64,000 nt of DNA, taken from assembly GCA_902776645.1 (NCBI GenBank), contig CACYQT010000030.1, forward strand, positions 1-64,000, given 5' to 3'. Below, one piece after another: positions 19,131 to 28,194 of the stretch (positions within the stretch are counted from its first letter, which is position 1; each line of letters opens with the position of its first letter). A model generated the notes under the pieces. The model had not been told where the DNA came from. It did not search any database and was given only the letters and a program-made list of their open reading frames with translations. Both the position numbers and the translations under genes were made by a program. Source of the DNA: an uncultured bacterium (GTDB lineage Bacteria; Verrucomicrobiota; Lentisphaeria; Oligosphaerales; Oligosphaeraceae).

Positions 19131-19271
19131 ATGAGCAAAACGACATTTATCATCATCTTGGTATGCCTTGTCGTGGCCATGCTTGCCGCGGGATACGCCT
19201 TTGGGCGATGGGGGAGCTGGACCGTAAGGGTGATTATCGTTCTTTTCCTGATATACTGGAGCAAACAATGA
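19131..19271 (+). CDS. Putative 46-residue membrane peptide
   Basis: A short frame encodes MSKTTFIIILVCLVVAMLAAG and then a second hydrophobic stretch VRVIIVLFLIYW, so two membrane segments in 46 residues. Its TGA overlaps the ATG of the next gene as ATGA, and GGAG for that gene lies inside it, the usual sign of translational coupling. No convincing Shine-Dalgarno precedes its own ATG (CCCCAC), and no family is recognised. A long in-frame reading of the downstream gene through this region gives no signal peptide, which favours the small ORF as the real reading frame here. Confidence 0.45.
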   Translation: MSKTTFIIILVCLVVAMLAAGYAFGRWGSWTVRVIIVLFLIYWSKQ

Positions 19272-22200
19272 TCAAATCAACGAATGCGATTCGGATGAAA
19301 TGGTTCATGATCTGCCTGCTTGTCACGATTGGGCTGTCTGGGCAGAATGCAACGGACTGGGCGCGTGAATGGCGCCTTGACGGCAGTTTGGAGGAAGCCC
19401 ATGGGCTGTGTCCGTTGCGGGAAGGCAAGCAACTGCCTGAATTCGTCATGGTGGATGGACGGAAGATGCTGAAAATGACATCGTTGGGTAGCTATACGTC
19501 CAACGACGACCCGTTGTATCGACTGGAGCCCGGCTTCCGTTTCGCATGTCGTGTCAAATTCGACAGCCTGGATGTCGGCAACGGCTGGGCGACCATCGCC
19601 TCCAAAGGGCATGTCAACAGCATGGGGTCGTTTACGTTTCGCATCGACAAGCCGGAAGAGAACCGCCGTTTCAGTTTTTTCATCAATATCGACGGACGGC
19701 CTGAGCCGCGCGTTTCGTCCCGCGAGCCAGTGAAGACAGGCGTGTGGTACGATCTGGAGGCTGGATGGGACGGCAATGAAATCTGGCTGTCCGTCAACGG
19801 CGACGTGACGCGGCGTGAACGCAAAGGGCTGGTTGCCAGCAACTTCGCGCCATTGCAGATTGGACCGATCGAAGGCGTGATGTCTGATTTCCGCATCACG
19901 GGGCGGCCGAATGATTTCCATGTTGTGGAAAAATGGGACCATGTCATTGGGAAACAAGAAGTTGCGAACAAGAAGAAACTGCAGTTGTCTCCATGCTTTC
20001 GCCTGCAATGCGAGATTGTTTTCGATGAAATGCCGCAGGGCGAGACATATCTTATACAGAAGGAAAAGGAATATCTGCTTCGCTACGACATGGGAAAGGA
20101 CGGCACGGGAGCGTTCAACTTCTTCAGCCATCTGAACGGCCATTGGGAGCCGCGCGTCTCATGCCCCATGCCGTTGGAAATCGGCAAGCGTTACAACATC
20201 GTCGCCGCATGGGACGGCATGTTCAACTACCTGCATGTCAACGGGAAAGCCATTGACAAAGCACGGATCGGCATTGCAGCACCGACGGAGAATCCGCTCG
20301 TTCTGGGCGGCTTCAAAGGAAAATTGGATCATCTCGTCATCGAAAATCCGCAGCTTCCCATGCCGTTGCTGCGGGACATGCGCTGCACGGAAATCCTGCC
20401 GACGGCCGGACAGGAGTTCGGCTATCAGGCCTGGCTGGACAACGCAGGCAGTGATCTGGAGGACTGCATCGTGGCGGTCGAGCCGTCGAAAGGATTGGTG
20501 GCGACACCGTCGCGCATGGCAATCGGGCGGTTGCCAAGCGGCAGTTCAAGGAAGCTTGGGTGGCGGCTGAAGGCGGCGGAATCCGTGTGCGGAAACATCA
20601 CTATCTCACTGTGGTCCAACGACAAGCTGCTGCGGAAGTATCCGCGCCGCGTTGTCGTTTTGCCGAAAGAGGCTCCGGATTATTCCGCCAAGAAGTTCCA
20701 ACCGGAGACATTAGGCGGAACGTGGTATTTTATTGATTCCGTCAAAGGCGATGATTCGCGGGATGGCCATTCGGAAAAGACAGCTTGGCGCTCCTTTAAG
20801 AACATCAATGGGAAGACATTGCAGGCTGGCGAACGGCTTTTTCTGAAACGCGGTTCCGTTTTCCGAGAGGAGCTTCAAATTTCCGCCAAAGGCACGGCGG
20901 ATAATTGGGCAGTGGTTGAAAGCTATGGCGAAGGCTGCCGCCCCATCATCCGCCGCAATCGTGACATTGATGATCGATGCATGTATGTCCTTAATCCGGA
21001 CTATCTTGTGATTCGCAATCTGATTGTCTGCAATGCAGGTAAGGGAATTGACGTGTCATATCGTCAGTCCGGCCATCGCGGCATTCTCATTGAGCGCTGT
21101 CTGGCCCACCACATCGAAGGTCTATATCGTTTCAACGCGCACGGCATACCGGAATGGCGTGACAAAAAGGGCGCGCCTGGCTCCGGAAACGCCGCCGGAA
21201 TATCTGTCGGCGGATACAGCATGTCGGATGTCATCCTCCGCGACTGCGAGATGTACCAATGCTCCGTAGCATTTCGGACAACAGGCGACAACGTGTTCAT
21301 GGACAGGATTTTCTGCCATGACAACTACGCCCACAACACGTCGCCGCATCCCGTCGTCTCCATGACGACACGTTCTATTCTGCAGAATTCCGTCTTCGAT
21401 TCGTCCGGATGGAATGCCTCCGCCGGAACGATGGGCATCATGCTCGGCCCGAACTACGGCTTCATCGTCCGCAACTGCTATTTCATCAACCAGCCGGATT
21501 CCAATTCTTCTGACGAAGGCGGCATCGATTTCGAATGCGACGGCGAAGGCAATCTCATCGACCACTGCACGTTCCGCAACAACGCGGGCGCCGCCATCGA
21601 AGTGCTCGGCCTGCGCACGCCGCAGACACGTAACGTGGCCATCCGCAACTGCCGTTTTGACAAGAACAACACGGCGACGAAGCTCGGCCCGTCTGAGATT
21701 TTCGTCTGGGGCGGCACGACGGATCGGTCAATCGTCTGTTCCAACGGCGTCATCGAAAACAACGGCTATGTGCTGCGGGACGGCATCGAGTTCTACGTCA
21801 ACAAGGCGGAATCGACGATTCCGGACTGGAAACTCGCAAACAACACGCAATACGCCACCTCTGAAGAACTTAACAAGGCGATGCCCTATACAGAGCCGCC
21901 TGAACGCTACATTGGCTATGAATTTTGGACAGATAAACGGGATTTTGACGATATTTGGGCAGAATGTGATACTTTGAAGTTCGGTGCTTCGGTAAAAAGT
22001 TACTATGAGAATCCCGAAAATACCGAAGTGCGTAATTGGATACAGTCTTTTGTTCAAATCGAAGGACCAGCCAATATGTCGTCAACAGGAAAACTACGTG
22101 TCGGTGACTACAGATTTCAATTCGTTCTCGACAACGAAGTATTCTGGACAACGACTCGCTTTGCCGTCCACGTCCTGCCGAAGGGGACGATTGTCAAGAA

Positions 22201-22696
22201 GGCGTGGTGCTTTGACAAGAATCTGGACAAGGAAGGCTGGACGGACGGCGATCTGGGCACTGTCAAAGAGTATTTCAAGGCGGACAAGCCTGAATGGGGC
22301 ACCTTCGCGAATCCTGTCAATCTCGTCTGCGGCGACTACTATGTGATGGCCGTCAAGGATGCGAAAAACGCGCATATCCTTTCGGCGGAAGGACTTGGAT
22401 TGAAATGCGATGAATGCCCCGTTCTGACGATCCGCATGCAGAACCATACGCCGTCCAAACGGATGAAAGTAAGCTTCACAACGGATTCCGCAACGGAATG
22501 GAACGACGCGAACGCCGTGGAATTCGACGTCGTGCCGACGGATGAAGAGGACACGTTGTATCAAATCCGTCTCGACGGTTGCGCAGGCTGGAAGGGAACC
22601 GTCCGCCAGTTGCGGATCGATTTCTCCGCCGACGAAACGCCGATTACGGGCACTGTCCGCATCGACTACATCTGGTTGGGAAGCACGCCGAAATAA
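19268..22696 (+). CDS. Large secreted LamG/beta-helix carbohydrate-active protein
   Basis: 1142 residues from ATG 19268 (GGAG 6 bp upstream), giving a signal peptide that ends near GLSGQNA. Two concanavalin-like jelly-roll domains follow (about 30-180 and 195-360), each with a KTGVWYDLEAGWDG / EIGKRYNIVAAWDG strand and a VNGDVT or VNGKAID tail typical of LamG. A CARDB-like beta domain (about 365-470) leads to a right-handed beta-helix (about 490-860) starting TWYFIDSVKGDDSRDGHSEKTAW, the opening of PL-type parallel-helix proteins. A C-terminal beta-sandwich ends the chain. Probably a surface or periplasmic polysaccharide lyase or binder. Its stop is 12 bp from the convergent sstT stop. Confidence 0.75.
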   Translation: MIKSTNAIRMKWFMICLLVTIGLSGQNATDWAREWRLDGSLEEAHGLCPLREGKQLPEFVMVDGRKMLKMTSLGSYTSNDDPLYRLEPGFRFACRVKFDSLDVGNGWATIASKGHVNSMGSFTFRIDKPEENRRFSFFINIDGRPEPRVSSREPVKTGVWYDLEAGWDGNEIWLSVNGDVTRRERKGLVASNFAPLQIGPIEGVMSDFRITGRPNDFHVVEKWDHVIGKQEVANKKKLQLSPCFRLQCEIVFDEMPQGETYLIQKEKEYLLRYDMGKDGTGAFNFFSHLNGHWEPRVSCPMPLEIGKRYNIVAAWDGMFNYLHVNGKAIDKARIGIAAPTENPLVLGGFKGKLDHLVIENPQLPMPLLRDMRCTEILPTAGQEFGYQAWLDNAGSDLEDCIVAVEPSKGLVATPSRMAIGRLPSGSSRKLGWRLKAAESVCGNITISLWSNDKLLRKYPRRVVVLPKEAPDYSAKKFQPETLGGTWYFIDSVKGDDSRDGHSEKTAWRSFKNINGKTLQAGERLFLKRGSVFREELQISAKGTADNWAVVESYGEGCRPIIRRNRDIDDRCMYVLNPDYLVIRNLIVCNAGKGIDVSYRQSGHRGILIERCLAHHIEGLYRFNAHGIPEWRDKKGAPGSGNAAGISVGGYSMSDVILRDCEMYQCSVAFRTTGDNVFMDRIFCHDNYAHNTSPHPVVSMTTRSILQNSVFDSSGWNASAGTMGIMLGPNYGFIVRNCYFINQPDSNSSDEGGIDFECDGEGNLIDHCTFRNNAGAAIEVLGLRTPQTRNVAIRNCRFDKNNTATKLGPSEIFVWGGTTDRSIVCSNGVIENNGYVLRDGIEFYVNKAESTIPDWKLANNTQYATSEELNKAMPYTEPPERYIGYEFWTDKRDFDDIWAECDTLKFGASVKSYYENPENTEVRNWIQSFVQIEGPANMSSTGKLRVGDYRFQFVLDNEVFWTTTRFAVHVLPKGTIVKKAWCFDKNLDKEGWTDGDLGTVKEYFKADKPEWGTFANPVNLVCGDYYVMAVKDAKNAHILSAEGLGLKCDECPVLTIRMQNHTPSKRMKVSFTTDSATEWNDANAVEFDVVPTDEEDTLYQIRLDGCAGWKGTVRQLRIDFSADETPITGTVRIDYIWLGSTPK

Positions 22697-22708
22697 AGAG
22701 GCGTTCCG

Positions 22709-23968
22709 TCAGATATCCGTTTCCGTGGTTCCGCCGAGGAATTTCGGAAGGCTCTTGCCGATTTTGCGCCAATGGGCGTATTCCGCGCAGGATGTGAAAA
22801 TCGCGTCGCCGGAGGAATTTAGGGCCGTTTCGACGGAATCCTGCACGACGCCGATGATGAAGCCGACTCCGACCACCTGCATGGCGGCGTCCGAAGGGAT
22901 GCCGAAAATGGAGCAGGCCATCGGGATGAGCAGCAATGAGCCGCCGGCCACGCCGGAAGCGCCGCAGGCCGCGATGGAGGAGAGAATGGAAAGCAGAAGC
23001 GCCTTGCCGATGGTCATTTCGATGCCCATCGTATGGGCGGCGGCCAGCGTCATGATCGTGATGGTGGCCGCCGCGCCGTCCATGTTGATGGTGGCGCCCA
23101 GCGGGATGGAGACGGAATAGAAGTCCTTGTCCAGCCCGAGCCGTTCGCATAGACGCATGTTGACGGGGATGTTCGCGGCGGATGAGCGTGTGAAGAAGGC
23201 GGTGACGCCGCTTTCACGCAAACATCTGATGACGAGCGGATAAGGATTGCAGCGCAGGATGCAGAAGATGATGATCGGATTGATGATCAGCGCGGTGCCG
23301 AGCATGCAGCCGACCAGCAGCAGCAGCAGTTTTCCATAGGTTGCGAAGATGGCCATGCCGCTTGTCGAAACGCTGGTGAAGACAAGCCCGAGAATGCCGA
23401 ACGGCGCGAGATTGATAATCCATGCGACCACCTGGCTGATGACGCCTGAAAAGTCGAAAAGCATGCGATGGGTTTCGGGCGAGGCGAATTTCTTCGCGAG
23501 GATGCCGATGATGATGGCCCAGAAAAGGATGGAGATGTAATTGGCTTCGGCGATGGCCATGAACGGATTGGAGACCATGCCAAGCAGTTGTTTTTCAAGA
23601 ACTTCCCATACTCCGGCCGGAGCGGCGCCTTCCGCGGCTTTCGCCACGTCCAGCGATATGCTGACGGGATATATGAAGCATGCGATCACGGAGAAAACGG
23701 CCGCCAGAAAGGTCGAAAGAAGATATTCGAAAATGACGAATCCGAAACGGCGGTCGAAGCCTGTCTGGCTGCGTGAGAGGGATGCGATGACGAGCACGAA
23801 CACCAGCAGAGGGGCGATGGCTTTCAGCGCTCCGACGAAAAGCGAGCCGAGAACGCCGATCCATGAGGCCTGCGGAACGAAAAGACCGAGAAGGGTTCCG
23901 ATGACGAGTCCGATGATGATGCGCTGCGGCAGGCTGAGACGAAGGAGGAAGAATTTGCTTTTTGACAT
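22709..23968 (-). CDS. sstT: Serine/threonine:sodium symporter SstT
   Basis: 419-residue inner-membrane protein of the dicarboxylate/amino acid:cation symporter family. Segments match E. coli SstT closely: LGSLFVGALKAIAPLLVFVLV, LVIRCLRESGVTAFFTRSSA, NIPVNMRLCERLGLDKD, YSVSIPLGATINMDGAA and FIIGVVQDSVETALNSS. It imports serine or threonine with Na+. ATG 23968 (MSKSKFF) is preferred; a TTG at 23986 would add six residues. No clear Shine-Dalgarno is seen for either. It depends on a sodium gradient, which the oad pump encoded elsewhere in the window could provide. Confidence 0.92.
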   Translation of the reverse strand: MSKSKFFLLRLSLPQRIIIGLVIGTLLGLFVPQASWIGVLGSLFVGALKAIAPLLVFVLVIASLSRSQTGFDRRFGFVIFEYLLSTFLAAVFSVIACFIYPVSISLDVAKAAEGAAPAGVWEVLEKQLLGMVSNPFMAIAEANYISILFWAIIIGILAKKFASPETHRMLFDFSGVISQVVAWIINLAPFGILGLVFTSVSTSGMAIFATYGKLLLLLVGCMLGTALIINPIIIFCILRCNPYPLVIRCLRESGVTAFFTRSSAANIPVNMRLCERLGLDKDFYSVSIPLGATINMDGAAATITIMTLAAAHTMGIEMTIGKALLLSILSSIAACGASGVAGGSLLLIPMACSIFGIPSDAAMQVVGVGFIIGVVQDSVETALNSSGDAIFTSCAEYAHWRKIGKSLPKFLGGTTETDI

Positions 23969-24200
23969 GACAAAGACGGTAAACAATTATTGGATAACAA
24001 CTTGCATGAAACATTGGCCAACAGGGCGTCTGTCGGCTGTTTCAGCTGCGGTTTTCCATATTACAATAGTTTTCCGAGGCGTTTTTTCAAATAAACGCAA
24101 GTCTCGCGCATGAGGCGTTTTCTTGCATGTCTTCCTCCATGTTGTACATTACTTAAGTAATAATATGACTTTTCAAGACGGAAGACCATAAGGAACGCAA

Positions 24201-26126
24201 ATGAACGGAATTGCCCGAAACACGTTGATGAGCATGACATGTCTGCTTTTGGCTGGATGCGCCTCGAAACCGTTGCAGTTTGAAAACGATTTCATCCGCT
24301 GGCGCCATGATCCCCAGGACGGCAGCCTCACGGGAGCTTATGTGCTGAACGACTCGGACGAAAATATTCTCGTGGAACCGCTTTGCTTCCAGATGGTTCT
24401 GGAAAACGAAGACGGCTCGCTGGAGGTCTATGAAAGCACGGGGGGGACGACAATCAATCTCTCTTTATATGACGACGGAATCAACATGGCGCATGCCTTG
24501 AAAAATGTCAGGACAGGGGAAGGACTGCCCGATGTGATTCTCAATCATGCGATCCATTACGGCAAATGGGGCGACGTGGAGCATCGCCTCGCGCTGGTGG
24601 TCAACAAGCCGATCAAGAATCTGCGCAGGCTGTCGCCGGTCGTTTTGAAGACGACGGACAAGTTCGACACGTATGGCGCGAAGGAGATGCGGGCCTGCGG
24701 AAACGACAAGTGGGGGCTGAACGGCGTCGCGGATTGGCTGCCGCTAAAGACCGACAAAAAAGAGATTTACCGTTGCTCCCGAGTCCCGCTGTACATGCTG
24801 CTGTTCGAACGCGGCGGCGCGGGAATCGAATATTGCATGATGAGCGACATCTCCCAATGGGAGGCGTTGGGCGAGCAGCAGAGCGGCGTCCTTATTCATA
24901 ATAAGGAAAAGCATTCCTACGAATTCACCGTCTCCGCCTACGACAGCGCGGAAAAAGGCACGCTGGAAGGCACGTATCATTTCGACTATCGGCTGACGCT
25001 GCCGTTCATCCACAAAAAGATGTGTCCGATCCGCCCCGCGGAATCGATGTGCTACTACGAACGCGGCTCCGCCAACCGCTGGCCAACGGAGGCCGACTTC
25101 CAGTCCATGCAGGACGCAGGATACACGTTGCTCAAGATCCACAACGACTGCGACAACTGCCATGACGGCATCTTCTGGCGGGACGCCGTCTATCCGCCGT
25201 ATCCGCCGGCCGTCATGAAGCAGATGGACGACAGCCTGGCCCAAGCCGCGAAGCACGGCATGAAGGTCGTGCCATACATTTCCATGAAGGAAATGCATCC
25301 GGAAGCGCCTTGGTTCAAGGATCATAGCCTGGAATGGGCGAAGCTCAACGAGCCGAACGCCCCCATTTGGATCACCAGCTGGGGCGATCTCGTCTTCTGC
25401 GGCGTCATGTGCCTGAAGAGCGGCTGGCTTGAAAAACGCAAGGCGACCATCAAGCAGATTTTGGACAACCATGCGTTCAAAGGCATCTATTTCGACTGGT
25501 GCACGGCGTTGGAATGCAACAACAACCGTCATTTCGCCAATCATCATTGGGACATCGACGAACATATCGACCTGCTGAAATGGACCCGCGAACTCGTCGG
25601 GCCGGACGGTGAAATCTATCTGCACATGACGCATGTGCCGCTGCTCGTCGCCGAAAACATGGCCACGCTGCTGCTGACGGAGGAAAGCGTCCAGCCGGTG
25701 ATCAACGCGACGATGTTCACGCCGCATGTCAATTTCATGAACACGGCGCCGCGTTCCGTCTGCAACATGCTGGAGAACCGCACGCCGGAGAACAACCGCA
25801 AGGTGGCGATGGCGGCGCTGCTGCATCACGCGAGCGTCGCCATAAAGGACGACGCGACGATCGGTCTCTACAAGGAGAACCGCGAATGGATGGAGGCCGT
25901 CACGCAATATGAACGCCATCATGCTCCGGGAGAAGGATATACGTCTGCGGACAATCCGAACGTCGGCATCTCGTTCTACGAATCGCGGGACGGCTCCAGC
26001 ATGGCGGTATTGGCGAATCTGTCCACCGAAATCGTGACGGTTAAATACGCCTGCGACGGCAAATACGCGAAACAGGGCGGCACGGTGACGCTGAAGCCGC
26101 TTGAGATGAAGGCGATTCGAAAGTAG
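24201..26126 (+). CDS. Lipoprotein glycoside hydrolase-like TIM-barrel protein
   Basis: 641 residues with AAGGAA upstream. MSMTCLLLAGC gives a lipobox with C20 as the anchor. Residues about 25-280 form a beta-sandwich like those before GH-D or GH13-type barrels. A barrel follows: DAGYTLLKIHNDCD, KHGMKVVPYISMKEMHPE, and KGIYFDWCTALECNN near 426-440, where D431 is the likely catalytic acid by analogy with the GxxxDW/D of alpha-galactosidase-type barrels. A C-terminal all-beta domain ends with MAVLANLSTEIVTV. The precise GH family is not recognised. Membrane anchoring implies action on polymers or oligosaccharides in the periplasm or at the surface. Confidence 0.65.
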   Translation: MNGIARNTLMSMTCLLLAGCASKPLQFENDFIRWRHDPQDGSLTGAYVLNDSDENILVEPLCFQMVLENEDGSLEVYESTGGTTINLSLYDDGINMAHALKNVRTGEGLPDVILNHAIHYGKWGDVEHRLALVVNKPIKNLRRLSPVVLKTTDKFDTYGAKEMRACGNDKWGLNGVADWLPLKTDKKEIYRCSRVPLYMLLFERGGAGIEYCMMSDISQWEALGEQQSGVLIHNKEKHSYEFTVSAYDSAEKGTLEGTYHFDYRLTLPFIHKKMCPIRPAESMCYYERGSANRWPTEADFQSMQDAGYTLLKIHNDCDNCHDGIFWRDAVYPPYPPAVMKQMDDSLAQAAKHGMKVVPYISMKEMHPEAPWFKDHSLEWAKLNEPNAPIWITSWGDLVFCGVMCLKSGWLEKRKATIKQILDNHAFKGIYFDWCTALECNNNRHFANHHWDIDEHIDLLKWTRELVGPDGEIYLHMTHVPLLVAENMATLLLTEESVQPVINATMFTPHVNFMNTAPRSVCNMLENRTPENNRKVAMAALLHHASVAIKDDATIGLYKENREWMEAVTQYERHHAPGEGYTSADNPNVGISFYESRDGSSMAVLANLSTEIVTVKYACDGKYAKQGGTVTLKPLEMKAIRK

Positions 26127-26143
26127 CGACGGCGTCTGGTGTG

Positions 26144-26188
26144 GCGGAAGCGTCCCGCTTTCGCATCCGACGGCGTCCACGCCGTCGG
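26144..26188. repeat. GC-rich double hairpin (REP-like)
   Basis: Two tight hairpins in a row: GCGGAAGCG-tcc-CGCTTTCGC (26144-26164, 9 bp with one G-T) and CCGACGGCGT-cc-ACGCCGTCGG (26167-26188, perfect 10 bp). Both have the core GCGTCC at the loop. It lies 18 bp after the lipoprotein gene stop. No T-run follows on the plus strand, so it is a structured repeat more than a classical terminator. Confidence 0.8.
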
Positions 26189-26313
26189 CACTGGACAGGA
26201 ATCTGCAAATAGTTTTAATTGATAGTTGCCAGACGGCAAACATGGAGTAAATTAGAATTGGCATTTGTTCCGTTTTTGTACCCAAACTGGTTAAAACAAA
26301 GGAAGAAAAACAC

Positions 26314-27405
26314 ATGTCAGAACCCAAACCCATTCGTTTCGGCGCCATCGGCTGCGGTGGCATGGGCACCGTCCGCCTTCAGGAATTGGCGAAACATCCG
26401 CTCGGCGTCAAGATCGTCGCCGCCGTCGATATCAATCCGGATCGCTTGGACAATCTTGCCAAAGTTCTCGGCTACAACGACTTCAAGCGTTACACGGGCC
26501 CAGAGGACTACAAGAAGCTCATCGATGAGAACGATCTGGACGCCGTCGGCGTCTTCACGCCGCATGTCCCGCATTACGACCATGTGAAATACGCCCTGCA
26601 GAAAGGCCTGAACGTCCTCTGCGAGAAACCGATGGTCTGCGGCGCCAAGAACGCCATCGAAATCACGCAACTGTGCAACAAGCAGAAGAAGATCGGCATC
26701 GTCCACTACCAGCGCCATTTCGAGAGCAAGTTCATGAAAGCCCGCGATCTCATCAAACAGGGCCGCATCGGCAAAGTGAAAGAATTCTACATCTACATGG
26801 CGCAGGACTGGAACGGCCCGACGTGGCGCGGCATCCCCGAACTCTGCGGCGGCGGCCAGATCAACGACTCCGGCTCCCACTATCAGGATATCATTCTGTG
26901 GATGCTCGACGAACTGCCGGTCTCCGCTGAAGGCTACATCGACAACTACTATCGCGGCAAGAAGCTGAAGGTCGAGGCCAACGGCTCCTTCAACGTGGAA
27001 CTGACGAACGGCATCACGGGCCGTATCATCATCCTGTCCGACTATCCCGGCCGCGAAATCCCCTACGGCAGCTTCTTTGACGAAGTCCGCATCATCGGCG
27101 AAAAGGGCGCCATCTATTTCCGTGGCAGCAAGATCTTCACGTACGACTTCGCCACCAAGGCCGAATATGAAGAGCCGCTGACGCGTCCGGAAAACTATCC
27201 GGATTCGCCGGTCGACAACTTCGTGAAGATGCTCCGCAAGAAAGTGCGCATCAACCGCGTGCCGTTCATTTTCGGCAGCCGTGTCGCGCTCTTCACGGAA
27301 GCGATGCTCCGTTCCGGCCATGAAGGCGGCAAGAAGATCCTCTGCGAGAAGATCCTCAAGGAATGCGGCCACACGCTGGAAGATCTGCGGAATGAGAATA
27401 TCTAA
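26314..27405 (+). CDS. Gfo/Idh/MocA family oxidoreductase
   Basis: 363-residue cytoplasmic dehydrogenase with AAAGGAAG before the ATG. IRFGAIGCGGMGTVRLQEL carries the complete GxGxxG loop. CEKPMVCG near residue 102 is the EKP lysine block. CGGGQINDSGSHYQDIILWML near 178-197 is the substrate-side GG..ND.G.H..D motif. Two such genes in the window (the other at 85-1119) share only family-level likeness. Natural partners are sugar or inositol substrates freed by the adjacent glycosidases. An inverted-repeat element begins 15 bp after its stop. Confidence 0.9.
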   Translation: MSEPKPIRFGAIGCGGMGTVRLQELAKHPLGVKIVAAVDINPDRLDNLAKVLGYNDFKRYTGPEDYKKLIDENDLDAVGVFTPHVPHYDHVKYALQKGLNVLCEKPMVCGAKNAIEITQLCNKQKKIGIVHYQRHFESKFMKARDLIKQGRIGKVKEFYIYMAQDWNGPTWRGIPELCGGGQINDSGSHYQDIILWMLDELPVSAEGYIDNYYRGKKLKVEANGSFNVELTNGITGRIIILSDYPGREIPYGSFFDEVRIIGEKGAIYFRGSKIFTYDFATKAEYEEPLTRPENYPDSPVDNFVKMLRKKVRINRVPFIFGSRVALFTEAMLRSGHEGGKKILCEKILKECGHTLEDLRNENI

Positions 27406-27419
27406 CCACAGATAACTAT

Positions 27420-28189
27420 TTAACCACGAAAGGCACGAAAAAACACGAAAAGCCTCGCCGCCGTCGCCCTTGTTGCTGATAATTATGACTCATAAAGCAA
27501 ACGTCTGATGAAAAGCCTCAGGATAGGCTCCGGCGGCTCGGCGGTTTTGAAAAGCGCTTCGCGCAGGAAAAACAATATCGTGTTTTGATGCAATTGGGGC
27601 TGTTGGTATTATAACGCTTTACGCCGTATATCCACATGGGGATAAGCGCAAAAGTTAACCAGTAGCCCCAATTTCATATTTGTCATTTTCAAATAATTGA
27701 TCAATTGTGCTTCATGTTCAGGTAAAATAGAAGAGACGGCTTTCAATTCAACAATAATTTTTCCATAGCAGATGAAATCCGGCTTGTATGTTTGCTTTAA
27801 ATGATATCCTTTGTAGTTCAAAGCCAATTCATATTGTTCTACAAACGGTATGTCCTGTAAACGAAATTCCATTGCTAGTGCTTCTTGATATACCGCTTCA
27901 AGAAAACCACAGCCTGTGTGTTTGTAAACTTCAAAACAAGCACCTTGAATTTTATATGACTCGTTTCTGTAAATGATTGTATTTTGCATATCCCACTTCC
28001 CTTTGATTTTATAAATTCCGCTTTATTTCTAGTTTTGAGAGTGAAAAAAAATTTCGAAACCGCCGCAGCCGCCGGAGGTCATACAGATTTTTAGCAATTC
28101 ATAAACGTCATATTCACTAAAAATCTTTAGCATTATGACCGACGGCGGCGAGGCAATTTTCGTGTTTTTTCGTGCTTTTCGTGGTTAAC
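27420..28189. mobile_element. Inverted-repeat element carrying a GxxExxY gene
   Basis: The outer arms 27420-27465 and 28141-28189 are near-perfect inverted copies (about 46 bp) starting TTAACCACGAAA and built of GGCACGAAA-like units, ending CCTCGCCGCCGTC. Inner arms at 27526-27548 (GGCTCCGGCGGCTCGGCGG) and 28057-28078 are also inverted. Both inner arms lie 60 nt from the outer ones, giving a symmetric terminus of about 125-130 bp on each side. Only the GxxExxY gene lies between. The element sits 15 bp after one gene's stop and 5 bp before another's, without disrupting either. No transposase is present, so if mobile it would need help in trans. Confidence 0.7.
27609..27989 (-). CDS. GxxExxY protein (PD-(D/E)XK nuclease fold)
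   Basis: 126 residues with AAGGGAAG before the ATG. The naming motif is G28-F-L-E31-A-V-Y34 in a helix. D71 (YKPDFICYG) and E81-L-K83 (IIVELKA) give the D...ExK signature of the PD-(D/E)XK_3 family. This small family (TIGR04256) is scattered across bacteria with unknown function. The gene is AT-rich compared with its neighbours and is the only cargo of a long inverted-repeat element, both signs of lateral origin. A nuclease role in spreading or maintaining the element is an inference. Confidence 0.9.
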   Translation of the reverse strand: MQNTIIYRNESYKIQGACFEVYKHTGCGFLEAVYQEALAMEFRLQDIPFVEQYELALNYKGYHLKQTYKPDFICYGKIIVELKAVSSILPEHEAQLINYLKMTNMKLGLLVNFCAYPHVDIRRKAL

Positions 28190-28194
28190 AAAAA

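Noticed and set aside
19163-19267. 35-residue N-terminal extension of the LamG/beta-helix protein
   Set aside because: It has no signal peptide character and overlaps the small membrane ORF; ATG 19268 has GGAG and opens a proper signal sequence.
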